64,000 nucleotides of DNA from Gonatopus flavifemur. Lineage: Eukaryota > Arthropoda > Insecta > Hymenoptera > Dryinidae. Where the stretch lies: NCBI GenBank assembly GCA_018340375.1, contig JAFFJZ010000069.1, positions 186,001-250,000 on the forward strand, read 5' to 3'. The notes beneath the pieces were generated by a model. The model ran no database searches. It had not been told where the DNA came from and worked only from the letters and a program-made list of their open reading frames with translations. The position numbers were made by a program, and so were the translations under genes. Each line of letters opens with the position of its first letter. Positions within the stretch are counted from its first letter, which is position 1. Shown here in pieces: positions 47,189-57,583 of this stretch.

Positions 47189-48412
47189 AGATAGTCTGCC
47201 TTCCCAACTTGGCAAAATTATGGACAGTTTTTATGTAAGAAAGTATTAATATATGTTTTTTATAATAAACGTAGAATTGTTGAACAAAGATGATGATATC
47301 TGAGATATTTAAATTTTTATATTTATAATAGATAAGAGATAATTTTGTGATATTACCTTCAGCACAGTTAGTTTTATCCATATAATATATAAAATTACTG
47401 GTTAAATGAATCTATTGAATCCTGCCAAATCTGATTGAATCTTGTGCAATGTTCCAGTTAAAGCTAATTTGAAAGTTTCTTATTAGATTTGGTTAGATCC
47501 AATGTGAGCTATCATGGATTATTACGTTACGCTGTTTCATTTCAGGTAATTCATTTGATTTTCCTAATCGATAATCATTAATTAATGCTACTTAATGAAT
47601 TTTTCCAGTTCCTCTTCAATTTAAAAATCCTCATGATTAGGAATCACAATAATTTTGGAAATTTTTTTTTCAATTTTTGAATGTTTTCTTTTTCTGTGCG
47701 TTTTGTCTGACAACCCTGATTACGTTCCCATTTCATGAACAAAGAAATTCAATTTTCTGTGATTGCGTATAAATTTAATTGATTAATTATAATTTTGTTG
47801 ATAATTTTATACTGATAATTATAAGAATCTCTATTCGAATATAGCGAGCAGTATTCGATACTGATGATAAACTGAAATTGTTAATTTCATGCAATTTAAT
47901 AATATTTGTTCATTATAAAATTTCAGAATTAAAAGATAAAATTCATAATTTATCACTGTGATCACAGATGCAATACTTTTTACAGCTGTTGTTACGAACA
48001 AAAGTGTTAAAATAAATAGTCATCGGTTGATTTATATTGATCTAATTATTTCAAAATCATTTTTTTACATATAGCAGTTCTATACAAAGAATGCATACTA
48101 TATATTCTCACCCCCTTCACTCATTACCCCATTTTTGAACACAAACATTCTGGGAAATGTTGAAAATGAAATATTCATCAAAGATCCATACATTATAACA
48201 ATTGATTTCAGAATGCAATAGATATTATTTACAGAATCTAATTTTGCATAATCACGCTGTTGATTTTATAATACTCTAGATACATTTTTTCTAATATGAA
48301 GACTGATATTTGAACCAGATTCATGACAGTTGAAAAATGTAACGAGAGGAAAACAGTCTGTGATGCAAATGAGACATTTTTCATTGCATACAAAAAATAT
48401 TGAAATCGTCTA
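47189..48412. other. AT-rich, no gene recognised
   Basis: Follows the THAP/P gene stop; an AATAAA-like signal (ATAATAAAC) at about 47261 could serve that gene. No other coding pattern. Confidence 0.35.
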
Positions 48413-48712
48413 CTATAATTCGATTTCTTCAATAACTTTCAGTAGATTTGATAGTTCTTCATGGGTAGAGATTTGAATAAATTCTGAGAATGGCATAATA
48501 ATATCATCCAGGAAAACAATTACTTTCAAATTAGGCTGTATAATTAATCGTTTCCTCACTTTGTAATCTGATTCTTCGACTTTTTGAAACCCTATGAATG
48601 AACTGTTACCTCTTGAATATGACCAAGATGTTTCAGGTAGTTCTATTGTGTTTAAATGCTTTTGCAGCCATTCGAATGTGAAATCAATATCACCAATTGT
48701 TTTATTCGCCAT
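48413..48712 (-). CDS. Small hypothetical protein, 99 aa
   Basis: A complete ATG-to-TAG ORF on the minus strand (MANKTIGDIDFTFEWLQKHL... ending LLKVIEEIEL) with balanced, protein-like composition: mixed hydrophobic and acidic residues, no low complexity, an LDDIIMPF stretch and a Leu/Glu-rich C-terminal helix. There is no transmembrane segment or signal peptide. I do not recognise the family. It is single-exon as seen, and its ATG context (AAAATCATGG) is acceptable for an insect. It could be a real small gene or a retrocopy. Confidence 0.5.
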   Translation of the reverse strand: MANKTIGDIDFTFEWLQKHLNTIELPETSWSYSRGNSSFIGFQKVEESDYKVRKRLIIQPNLKVIVFLDDIIMPFSEFIQISTHEELSNLLKVIEEIEL

Positions 48713-50027
48713 GATTTTGATTTAAGAAATCATTCAAAATCCAATTTTCCAAGAATATTAAAATTCCATAAATATAAAATTATTGTATGAATATCAAAAT
48801 CTGTGGTATAAAAAATAGGAAAACAAACATATACATCAAATCTTTCATGAGACTAACAAATTCATGATAATAGTGATATCCTAATCTACAAAGCACACTT
48901 GAAATATATTGACATGCTGCTCCTTGCTAGTAGTAGCGTGAAAGTAGCAAAATAGCAAGTAACTTCTTAGCATCGCTTATCACCAAAACGTATATGATTG
49001 TATTTTGGGGGTAATACTATCTTTCTGCTACTCTGGTACCTAGAAATATTACCAAGAAATACTATTAGTAAGATACCCCCACGTGTGAATTCAGTAAACA
49101 CATACAAGGGACTTATGAATCTATAAATGATTAGTAGCATTGTTGTCAAAAGCACTTCTTTGATTTTGTAGAATAGGATGTGTTCAAAACAATGTATAGG
49201 AAGTTATTAATTATATGATACATAAATACGAATTGTTCAAGTGAACTCGAATTCAACTTCGCTGAACTGATTAACATGATAATTCTATCAGAATATTTGG
49301 TATGAAGTTTGAATGTGAATATATTTCAACAATGTCCTTCATGCTGAATAAAACTCGCAGACCTGAACCTCAATGAGTTAACTTCCTGTAAGAACGGAAT
49401 ATAAGACATTATAATTTACATATTTGAAATGAATTGATGTTTATTTAAAAAATTGTGCGATGGTAATAATTACCGTTTACTGCACTCATGAGATTCAGCA
49501 ATAATTTCACTGTAAGTCTTATTCTCATTGGCTTGCTTTTATGGAAAATTCAAACGAAAATTGGGGAAACGAAATTTTTCATCAACATTGTATACCTATG
49601 AGAAACGTATTGTTTCACATTATTAATATTTTCCTCGTGAGTTCACAATTATACTGAGTATTTTACACATTTTGATATCATATAATTAATTCGATTCAAT
49701 CAGTATTATTGTACCGATCTCGTGAATACAAAATAATATGTCACATGCAGTTTTCAAAACACTGAATTTAGGTTATGTGAGATAAAGTGCAAAGCTCTTC
49801 ATGGGTACCGAGCGTTGGAAGCACGTTATGACAAATGCATTAGAAACTTTAGTGCGTCAATACTTCTGCAGTATGCTTTTTCTCTCGGTGTGGGCAAAAC
49901 AGTGATGAAGTGTCATAGGACAACATAGGACCGAGTTTCCATAAACCCGAAGTTGTATAATCCTGAATTTTGATACTTGAAGCTGGATTCTTATGAAAAG
50001 CTTTGCATTGTTTGCCTTTGTTCATCG
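48713..50027. other. No gene recognised
   Basis: AT-rich DNA between the small ORF and the MITE nest. No coding pattern. Confidence 0.3.
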
Positions 50028-50156
50028 TAAAGATGTAATTTCATGGGGCGTCGAGCATCAAGCGTCAACATTAGACGGAAAGAGAAGAACTGTGTGACCT
50101 CTCTTTCTTTCTAATGTTGACGCTTGATGCTCGACGCCCCATGAAATTACAGCTTA
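50028..50156. mobile_element. Near-perfect hairpin MITE, copy 1
   Basis: The two halves (TGTAATTTCATGGGGCGTCG... and its complement) are almost exact inverted copies. A second copy, differing at only a few bases, is at 52468-52597. Confidence 0.85.
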
Positions 50157-50521
50157 AAGTTGTAATTTCACACGAGCGTCGAGCGTTGAGCAACGAGCGA
50201 TTTTCCCAGGTTCTAGATTTCAGCGTCAAAGCTTCATGATGTACCTCGACGCTCAATTTGAGAGTTAAAAGTTGTCTTTTAACTATTCTCTGTGCGGAAG
50301 AAAGAATATTAAACATATATGAATATATATTGTTTGAGCTGAAGTGCCTTCTTTATCCTGCACTATTGAGAATGATTGAATAATTATGGATTATGCTGAA
50401 ACTCAATTATGGATTAGAACGGCGTCAAAGCTAAACACTGTTTAGCTTTCACGCTGAATCCCAGAAGATGTGAAAATCGCTCGACGCTGGACGTTTGATG
50501 CTCGTATGAAATTACACCTTG
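50153..50521. mobile_element. Older relative of the hairpin MITE
   Basis: Ends AAAGTTGTAATTTCACACGAGC and the complement of AAGGTGTAATTTCATACGAGC resemble the ends of the copies at 50028 and 52468, but the element is longer and more diverged. It directly abuts copy 1. Confidence 0.7.
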
Positions 50522-51369
50522 ATATGATGAGCCAAGATACGAACAAAAAATATATTTGAGAATTTGGCTTAAGCTCAAAAAGTTCGAGATTATGCAACCT
50601 CGGGCTTATGACAATTCAGTCTTAAGACGCTCTATCCAAAACAATGAGGGTCTGCAGACTCACTACATCTCTAACATTCCTACCATGGTTATACGCCCCC
50701 TCCTGATACTCTTTAGATTGTCTTCGTCCAGAGATGAGTTGAAGAGATTGCTAACGAGATATGAAAACCATAGTCCAGTTTCTGATTGGCAGTATCACGT
50801 TTTCCGTTTATCTCTTCATGCTGGCTGGCTTAGAAGAAAAATTCAACCAATCATATATTTTTCTTCAAAAGAAAAAAACGTGATACAGACCATGATTTTA
50901 AAGGACTAAACACATAAATGAATAAGCATTTGACATGAGCACAAGTCGGATGCGCAGAACCTTAGAAATAGGTTCTGCGCATCACGTTATGCTTATACTT
51001 ATGCTATTTTCCGTCTCAGTGCATTTGTGTGCTTACTCCTTTACATTGCGTTAGCAATCTCTGCTATTCATCTCTGCTTCGTCTATTCGATTTGGAGCGT
51101 TTAAAAGAAGCTCTGAACGTACGAGTTGTACATACTTATTCAATAATTCTTCAAATATCCAATTCATAATAATTATGGGAAAACGCTCAGAATCATCGTG
51201 AATTTCACACGATAATTGGGTCATCATCATATATCGGGAATATGTTAAAATTATCGTGAAATACGATAATTATCGGGTGGTTGACAACACTGGGACCCAA
51301 CCGTTTTCGGGATTTAGGGCAGGTTCTTACGGTCTGGGCTCTCTTGAAAACGTGGGTTGCGACCCGTGG

Positions 51370-51680
51370 TCTTAACGGGACACTAGCGTCGGTAACGGAC
51401 CTTTCTTTCTATCATATGATTCTGTCCCTTTCTAACCAATGACGTGAGTTACCGACGCTAGTAGCCCGTTAAGTGGATACTAGTGCCGGGACGCTAGCCA
51501 TTTTGTATTGGCCAGTTTATTCAAAAACTATTGAATAAATGCATCCAAACTGAGTTTCCAAAGATTCTGTAAGCTATGAGGAATCTTCAGAAACTTAGTT
51601 TGTACAAATTGATCCAGCACTTTTTCAATAAACTAGCCAATACGAAATGGCTAGCGTCCCGACACTAGTATCCCCTTAAC
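51370..51680. mobile_element. Two adjoining foldback MITEs
   Basis: 51370-51476: CTTAACGGGACACTAGCGTCGG mirrored by CCGACGCTAGTAGCCCGTTAAG. 51464-51680: GTTAAGTGGATACTAGTGCCG mirrored by a right end finishing CGACACTAGTATCCCCTTAAC. They share the GTTAAG junction and a TTAAC-style tip, so they are probably related. Confidence 0.75.
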
Positions 51681-52108
51681 ACCTTCATCAGTTGTATAAA
51701 AAGTTTATTTTTCTGAGAATTGCTGCGCACCATTTCTACATCAGGGAGCATTAACTCAACAGGAGAATTTTCAGAATTAACTTCAGCGCCGCCAAGGGAA
51801 TGGGTACTGGAACTAATTTCAATATGGATACAGTAACACAAATGCTTAACAAATCATCAAAGTTTTTGAAATAGTATTGGTGCATTGATATAAAAGCTAA
51901 GTTCGTTTACCGATGTCCCAAGTTACCCCAACTCGCTCCAAGTATTTTGGATTCGCTACTTCCAGTTTAAGCAACGAAATGATTGGTTTGGTACAAGTTG
52001 GAGCAACTCAGGGCACGTAGAACGAACGAACCTAAAAGTAGTTCAAGTGCCCTTTCCCTTGGGGTCACTGAAATCAGTCTAAAGAATGTCCATTTCAGTT
52101 CATTTTGC

Positions 52109-52281
52109 CCTCCCTGGCAAAAATGAAGCGTGCTCTAAGCGTGGATATCCACCAAATTATTCTTTAGAGGTTATCTATCTCTTTCCACACGACATATTCG
52201 AAAAGAGATAGCCAACCTCTGAAGAGTAATTTGGCGGATATTCACGCTTAGAGCACGCTTCATTTTCGCCAGGGAGAGCTG
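52109..52281. mobile_element. Foldback MITE
   Basis: Left CCCTCCCTGGCAAAAATGAAG mirrored by a right end with CTTCATTTTCGCCAGGGAG; GTGCTCTAAGCGTGGATAT repeats inverted on both sides. Confidence 0.8.
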
Positions 52282-52411
52282 TTCTACATCTCGAAAATGC
52301 ACAAAACAATCATCGCCTTGATTCACTAGCAACCATATATTCTCTCATCCTTGCTAAAAAAAACTGGATAGAAACACCGGATACAACCCAGACAGATCCA
52401 GGGTGTCCAAA

Positions 52412-52918
52412 CCAGTGATCTCAGAATGCGGGAGCTGGCGGCCCACACCACGCGGTCGGTGGGACACTAAAGATGTAATTTCATGGGGCGTCGAGCATCA
52501 AGCGTCAACATTAGAAGGAAAGAGAAGAACTGTGTGATCTCTCTTTCTTTCTAATGTTGACGCTTGATGCTCGACGCCCCATGAAATTACAGCTTTACAC
52601 TCAGTGATGCCAGCATTTGGTCGACCGAGTCGATTTTCCCCCTCCATCACCCTGTATACAATCAAATTTCTTTTGTCGGAGGTTTGATTGTGTGTGTGAC
52701 ATTTCTATACAGATAGATGTGATGGAGAGGGAAAATCGACTCGGTCGACCAAATGCTGGCATCACTGCTAACACTGTCTCACCGCGCATTCGTATGAGAA
52801 AGAAAGAAAGTCTAGAATATAGACTTTCTCTGTTCACACGAACACGCGGTGAAACAGCGTTAGTGTCCCACCGATCGCGTGGTGGGGGCCGCCAGCTCCC
52901 GCATTCTGAGATCACTGG
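52412..52918. mobile_element. MITE nest: outer element with two inner MITEs
   Basis: The outer ends CCAGTGATCTCAGAATGCGG and their complement at 52899-52918 bound the element. Inside it sit the hairpin MITE copy 2 (52468-52597) and another MITE at 52602-52767 (ends CAGTGATGCCAGCATTTGG). The inner elements split the left TIR from the rest of the outer one. A relative of the 52602 element is at about 53214-53375. Confidence 0.8.
52468..52597. mobile_element. Near-perfect hairpin MITE, copy 2
   Basis: Nearly identical to 50028-50156 across its whole length, including both halves of the palindrome. Inserted in the element at 52412. Confidence 0.85.
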
Positions 52919-52924
52919 TCCTAA

Positions 52925-53073
52925 CCAGTGATGCCAGTATTCCCTAGAAAAATCTTCAGATTTTTTGGCATTGGTCATTTCTTTCCAAATTGAAAATATG
53001 ATTGGCCGGTTGTACAAGAAATAACCAATCATCAGATGCTGAAGATTTTTCTAGGGAATACTGGCAACGCTGG
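52925..53073. mobile_element. Foldback MITE
   Basis: CCAGTGATGCCAGTATTCCC mirrored by GGGAATACTGGCAACGCTGG, with AGAAAAATCTTCAG blocks inward. Its tip resembles that of the 52602 element. Confidence 0.75.
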
Positions 53074-53077
53074 TCCT

Positions 53078-53375
53078 AACCACAATTGACAGTGAGGTTT
53101 TGAATTCGCCCGGCGTGTTTGCAGAGCTCAATACGTTGGGCGAACTCAACAACTTCACTGTCCATTGTGGTTTGGGTACCCTGAATAGACCGCATTCGAG
53201 TGTATCTGGGTACAAGCATTCGGCCGACCGACCAGTTTTACTCCATCCATGACGCTCTATACAATCAAATTTCTTTTGTCGGAGGTTTCATTGTGTGCGT
53301 GAGATTTCTATATAGATAGGTGTGATAGAGAGTAAAGTGAAGCTGGTCGGCTGAACGAATGCTGGCATCACTGGG
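53078..53375. mobile_element. Two further MITEs in series
   Basis: 53078-53172: AACCACAATTGACAGTGAGG mirrored by CTTCACTGTCCATTGTGGTT. 53214-53375: a diverged copy of the 52602-52767 element (shared CAATCAAATTTCTTTTGTCG core). Confidence 0.7.
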
Positions 53376-53722
53376 TGCAAACAGGAATTTTGTGACGATT
53401 CTTCATCCGGTTTCATTTAAATCCTATCCAGGTTTAAGGACTGGATATTGTTTGGAATCCCGCATAATACACAAACAAGGAACCAAATGAGTTCTATTCG
53501 AATTTCATCCGATATTCCGAACAATATCAAGTACTGAAGGCTTGACAACCAGGACAAGATCGGACAGAACTGGATGCAAAATCACCTTAAAACCTGTATT
53601 CACCAGCATACACCCGGATTCAATCTATCCAAGTTTTATCCGGATTCTCATGTAGTTTTTTTTTACTAAGAATATTCTTTGAAGGATACCAAAGTGTTAG
53701 AGAAATCTGAAAAAGTACTTAC

Positions 53723-55426
53723 ATTTGCTGAATCAGCATAACTGCTATCCCATTGCTCAATTTATCGGTAAAACTCATGACTCCGTAAACCAAAGCACCA
53801 CTTTCCGTATATTGCCCGATAAAATCAGCGGATATTCCAAGACTGGTTACCAACATAATTGACCCTCCAGAACCTTGGTTGTTTGTTCATGAAAATAATA
53901 AATAATACATAACTTCTTGCACAATAAACACAATAGTTTAAAGTATATTCATAAAAATTGTTCAGCTGTATCAGGGTGTTTAGTCCCAGAAGTTTTCATT
54001 TGTTTTATTGGTCATTCCATTCAACCTGAATTTTTAATTAACTGATTCCCTTGAAATTCTCAACTGCTAAACACCTTAAGTATATATAGGTTTATATAAT
54101 AATCTAGCTTTATCATCACTCAAATCTTACCTATCAACAAGGACAGTGGATAAATTTGATACTGCGTATAAGAAGACCCTGAACCGTACAGTATCCAAAT
54201 ACAAGCACATGCGCTGAAGATTCCGCCAATTAGATATGATATTTTTCTACCCAGCTTGGTATTAAGTTTTTCTATTATCAAAGATGTAATAAAACTACTA
54301 AAAAAAATTGTCAAAGGCACCACAGCTAATGATGTAGACGGCATATTTAAAGATTCGTGCAGATACAAAGGTATAAAAATTTGTGATAAATTCACAAACA
54401 ATCTGGTGGGCATGTAAACCAAAGCCACCTGATACAATTTCCAATCTCTCAATATCACGGATGCAGTTCTCGTACTTCTACGCCATAATTCTGAAATTCA
54501 CATTATCGTAAAATTAATTATTGTCTGTTCGTTTGGAGATTATTCAAATCTTTCATGATTTTACCATTTTGATCGTTTATGATCTCTTCTTTGATGAAAA
54601 CATGAAAAATAACGGAGGCGATAATGCCTACTCCTAACCCAACAAAAACTATTTTTTGAAATTTATATACATCATGTGGACCTATATGAATTTTAGAAGG
54701 GTCAGCATCCTGCGACAAATGTAATATTGTCCATGTGATGCAATATACAAGAACGTTTGAAAAAACGGTAAATGTGTACCTAAAGAATAGACAAATAACA
54801 GGAGTTAGAAATGTAGAAAAAACGTTCATCTCTTTTTTTCTCACCTAAGAGCTATGAGTTCTGTTCTTTCATGTTCTATGGGTGTCAATTCTGGGACAAG
54901 GGAAAGGTGTGAAATCTGTACAGCTGCCCAACCAAATTGGAATATCATCACAAACCCAGCATAGTAGATCAATTGTGCCCATTGATCGGCATTCTCACAA
55001 CCAATGCATTGTGAGAATATAAATGGGAATGTGAAAAGTATACATATGGTACCTGTAGAACAATATCATGATTAGAAATATCATTACCGTAACGAGAGAC
55101 GAAATATTCTAAAACTAACCGAGCAAGTGCCATGTTTTCCTTCTTCCATACTTGCAAAGCCACAAGTCATCATTTTTGTCAGAGTAATAGCCAACGAAGG
55201 GTGTAGCTACAGCATCTGCCACTTGACCAATGAACAACACAGCTCCAGATAATATTGCATTGAATTGTAGAATATAGTGGAAAAACACCAAGAGGTAAGT
55301 AAACCACATAGAAGCACAGATATCATTCAAAACGTGTCCCACTCCATAAGCTAACCGTAGAAATTTTGGAAGACGCTGTACAACTTCTGTCATACCATTT
55401 CTAATCATTCTTTGATTATTTTCCAT
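53723..55426 (-). CDS. MFSD12: MFSD12-like major facilitator transporter (exons 1-5; last exon not found)
   Basis: A multi-pass membrane transporter of the major facilitator superfamily; vertebrate MFSD12 is a lysosome/melanosome protein needed for cysteine import. Exons on the minus strand: 55120-55426, 54845-55052, 54565-54779, 54131-54490 and 53723-53873. All have GT-AG borders and matching phases (1, 2, 1, 1, 2), giving about 413 codons. Family marks: [20 protein letters not shown] in the first segment, the loop [59 protein letters not shown] and [20 protein letters not shown]. The start Met is the first in a typical position. Full MFSD12 proteins are about 480 residues, so one or more C-terminal exons are missing; the MITE nest lies where they would be expected. 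The Drosophila gene name is not known to me. Confidence 0.88.
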
Positions 55427-56553
55427 TTTTATGAACCACTTCCAATATGAATATATATAAAACCAATAGAATTATTGATAAGTAAAAGTCTAATAATACT
55501 CAAGATGAAAGGAATCTATAGTTGAATAGATTTATCTAAGTACTGTTTGTCATGATTGTTTTTTATTTTTGAGTTGAAAATTTTTCAATTTTACACCATA
55601 AACGAAAAACTATATCACATTATTGTAACAAAATGCAATAATTTTATGAAAATAATACTCGAACAACATAGTGAAAACATAACCTCTCAAACTGTCAACA
55701 ATTCTCTATATGTCGAATGATGTCGAAACCATGTGACGATGACTTGATGACGTTTATCATGCTGTTATCGGGATTTCCATAAATATTTTGATAACGCGCC
55801 GAGGAATATGAAATCGCATACAAACTATTCCTACTCTGATTAATGCTCATTATACATTACGAATTTTGAATTGAATTGAATATTCATTTATTGAGTGAAC
55901 TGGTTCTACACGACCAAACTCTTACACTAATACAATATGGCTATACATTACGATACGCATCATTGAGGTTATGATTGTCTTGAATCTTGAAAATTTTAAA
56001 CTGTCTAATCACGAGTATCGCGAATATGCAGTCTATCCAGTCTCTTTGATTGAGGTTATTGGTTATAAATGGTTCAGGTCTTTTGAGGGCCTATACGCTA
56101 GCTTTCAAATTGATTGAGTTTATGGTTATAAATGGCTTGAGTCTTTGATGCACTTGATGGACCTATACGCCAATTTTCAATCTTGTTTTAGTTATAGTTT
56201 GATTGAGGTTATTGGTTATAAGTTATAAATGGCTGAGGCAGTTTAGATGCCTATGCACCAATTTCTAATCTTGTTCTTCGGCAGCGTTTGATTGAGGTTA
56301 TAGCCATAATAAAATCAATAGAAATTTTTGTGTCAGTTCATGTCGACGTGAATGAAAAATTTTGTAATTGATAAACATGTTATTTACATGATTTTATTCA
56401 CTGAGGAAATACACAATTTCATAATTTTACAATAATAATACATGTACTCCATTCATTCGTAACTTTCAACATATTTTTATACAACTAGAGATATCTTTCA
56501 ATTCTAATACTATATGTTCTTAATATATAAATAATTTAATCAAATGAGGAACA
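55427..56553. other. Intergenic, with a degenerate tandem repeat
   Basis: 55427-56030 has no gene pattern. 56040-56310 contains about three imperfect units of roughly 85-95 bp, each with TTTGATTGAGGTTATTGGTTATAA and a CCTATACGC-like motif. Confidence 0.6.
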
Positions 56554-56934
56554 TCAAACACTAAGAGAGGATCTAGAATTCATATAAAATTGATGTCCCG
56601 AAAACAGGAATGTTAGAACATATATACATGCTGCGATCCAACAATTATAAGCATTTCGTGTATACTCTCTGTCCACGGTTGTGTAAAATTTATCAAGATC
56701 CAGAGGTTCATCCTTAAGACCTTCTAAAGCAAGATCTTCAACCAGAGCCACACTTTTTATATAGAAAAATACTCCCATCAGAAGCTGAAATATGAATGAA
56801 AATTTTATATTTCCTTATATTATTTTAGATTCATTGATGATGAAACCTCTTTTTACAATACTCACCAGTTGAACCATACCCCAAACAGAAAGAATTAACC
56901 CACAAAGGGCGTATTTGGGGCCGCATATCTTCAT
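56554..56934 (-). CDS. RNASEK: Ribonuclease kappa, complete, two exons
   Basis: A small integral membrane protein; in animals RNASEK has ribonuclease activity and associates with the V-ATPase, with a role in endocytosis. Exon 1 (56866-56934) encodes MKICGPKYALCGLILSVWGM plus three residues; exon 2 (56554-56784) begins LLMGVFFYIKSVALVEDL. The intron is 81 bp with a GT-AG border in phase 0. The protein has 99 residues, the usual insect length, with two membrane segments: one across the exon junction and one at YNCWIAACIYVLTFLFSGHQF. The ending QFYMNSRSSLSV matches the family C-terminus. It lies head-to-head with Plekhf, about 650 bp away, and its 3' side faces the MFSD12-like gene on the same strand. 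Confidence 0.95.
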
Positions 56935-57583
56935 GATACGAAAAAACTGATATTTTCACTCGATTCGGTCGAAAAATTAAATTATTCTAATTGAGTGTTG
57001 CCAAAAAGTAATAAATTGTTAATGTGATACTTGTGCTGAATGGAATATTGTATTATTCCTAGTACGCCCAATCACATGATCCTTGTTGTTGCTTGTTGTG
57101 CATAATGGTGTATCTTTCTTTCGTTGGCGGCGCAGACGAATGAAAATGAACAGTGGAACGATATCGATAGATCGAAAGTCAGCATAAAAAAAATTCATTC
57201 AATGAAAAAATAAATCCAATTTTCTCAAAAAGATTATTAAAATTGTTCTAAATTCCAAATTGTATTGGATATGAGAAACTTGGTACATCAAGTTCTGTAG
57301 TCAACTATTAATTAATTAAATAATCCAACAGAAGAAAAATTTTTTACTTTTTTTTTCCACAGAAACAAGGAATGATTAATTAAGGAAGTTTAATAAGAAC
57401 GATTGTTTCATTCACTACAATCGATCAATGGAGGAAAGCGGTAATACTATTCATTATACTATTGTGATACCATTTAACCGCTTCCACTGCTGCTACATTC
57501 ACTTCGATGATACACAAACAACAATATCGATGTGATTCATGCTTCCTGCTGTTGTCAGCCCTGATTCATAAGAATTAAGGATC
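56935..57583. promoter_or_regulatory. Shared upstream region of RNASEK and Plekhf
   Basis: The two ATGs face away from each other across about 650 bp. The region therefore holds both 5' UTRs and promoters, and possibly a bidirectional promoter. No TATA box or initiator can be assigned with confidence. Confidence 0.5.

Noticed and set aside
52601..53032. 143-codon minus-strand and 104-codon plus-strand ORFs
   Set aside because: Both run through palindromic MITEs, so they are chance readings.
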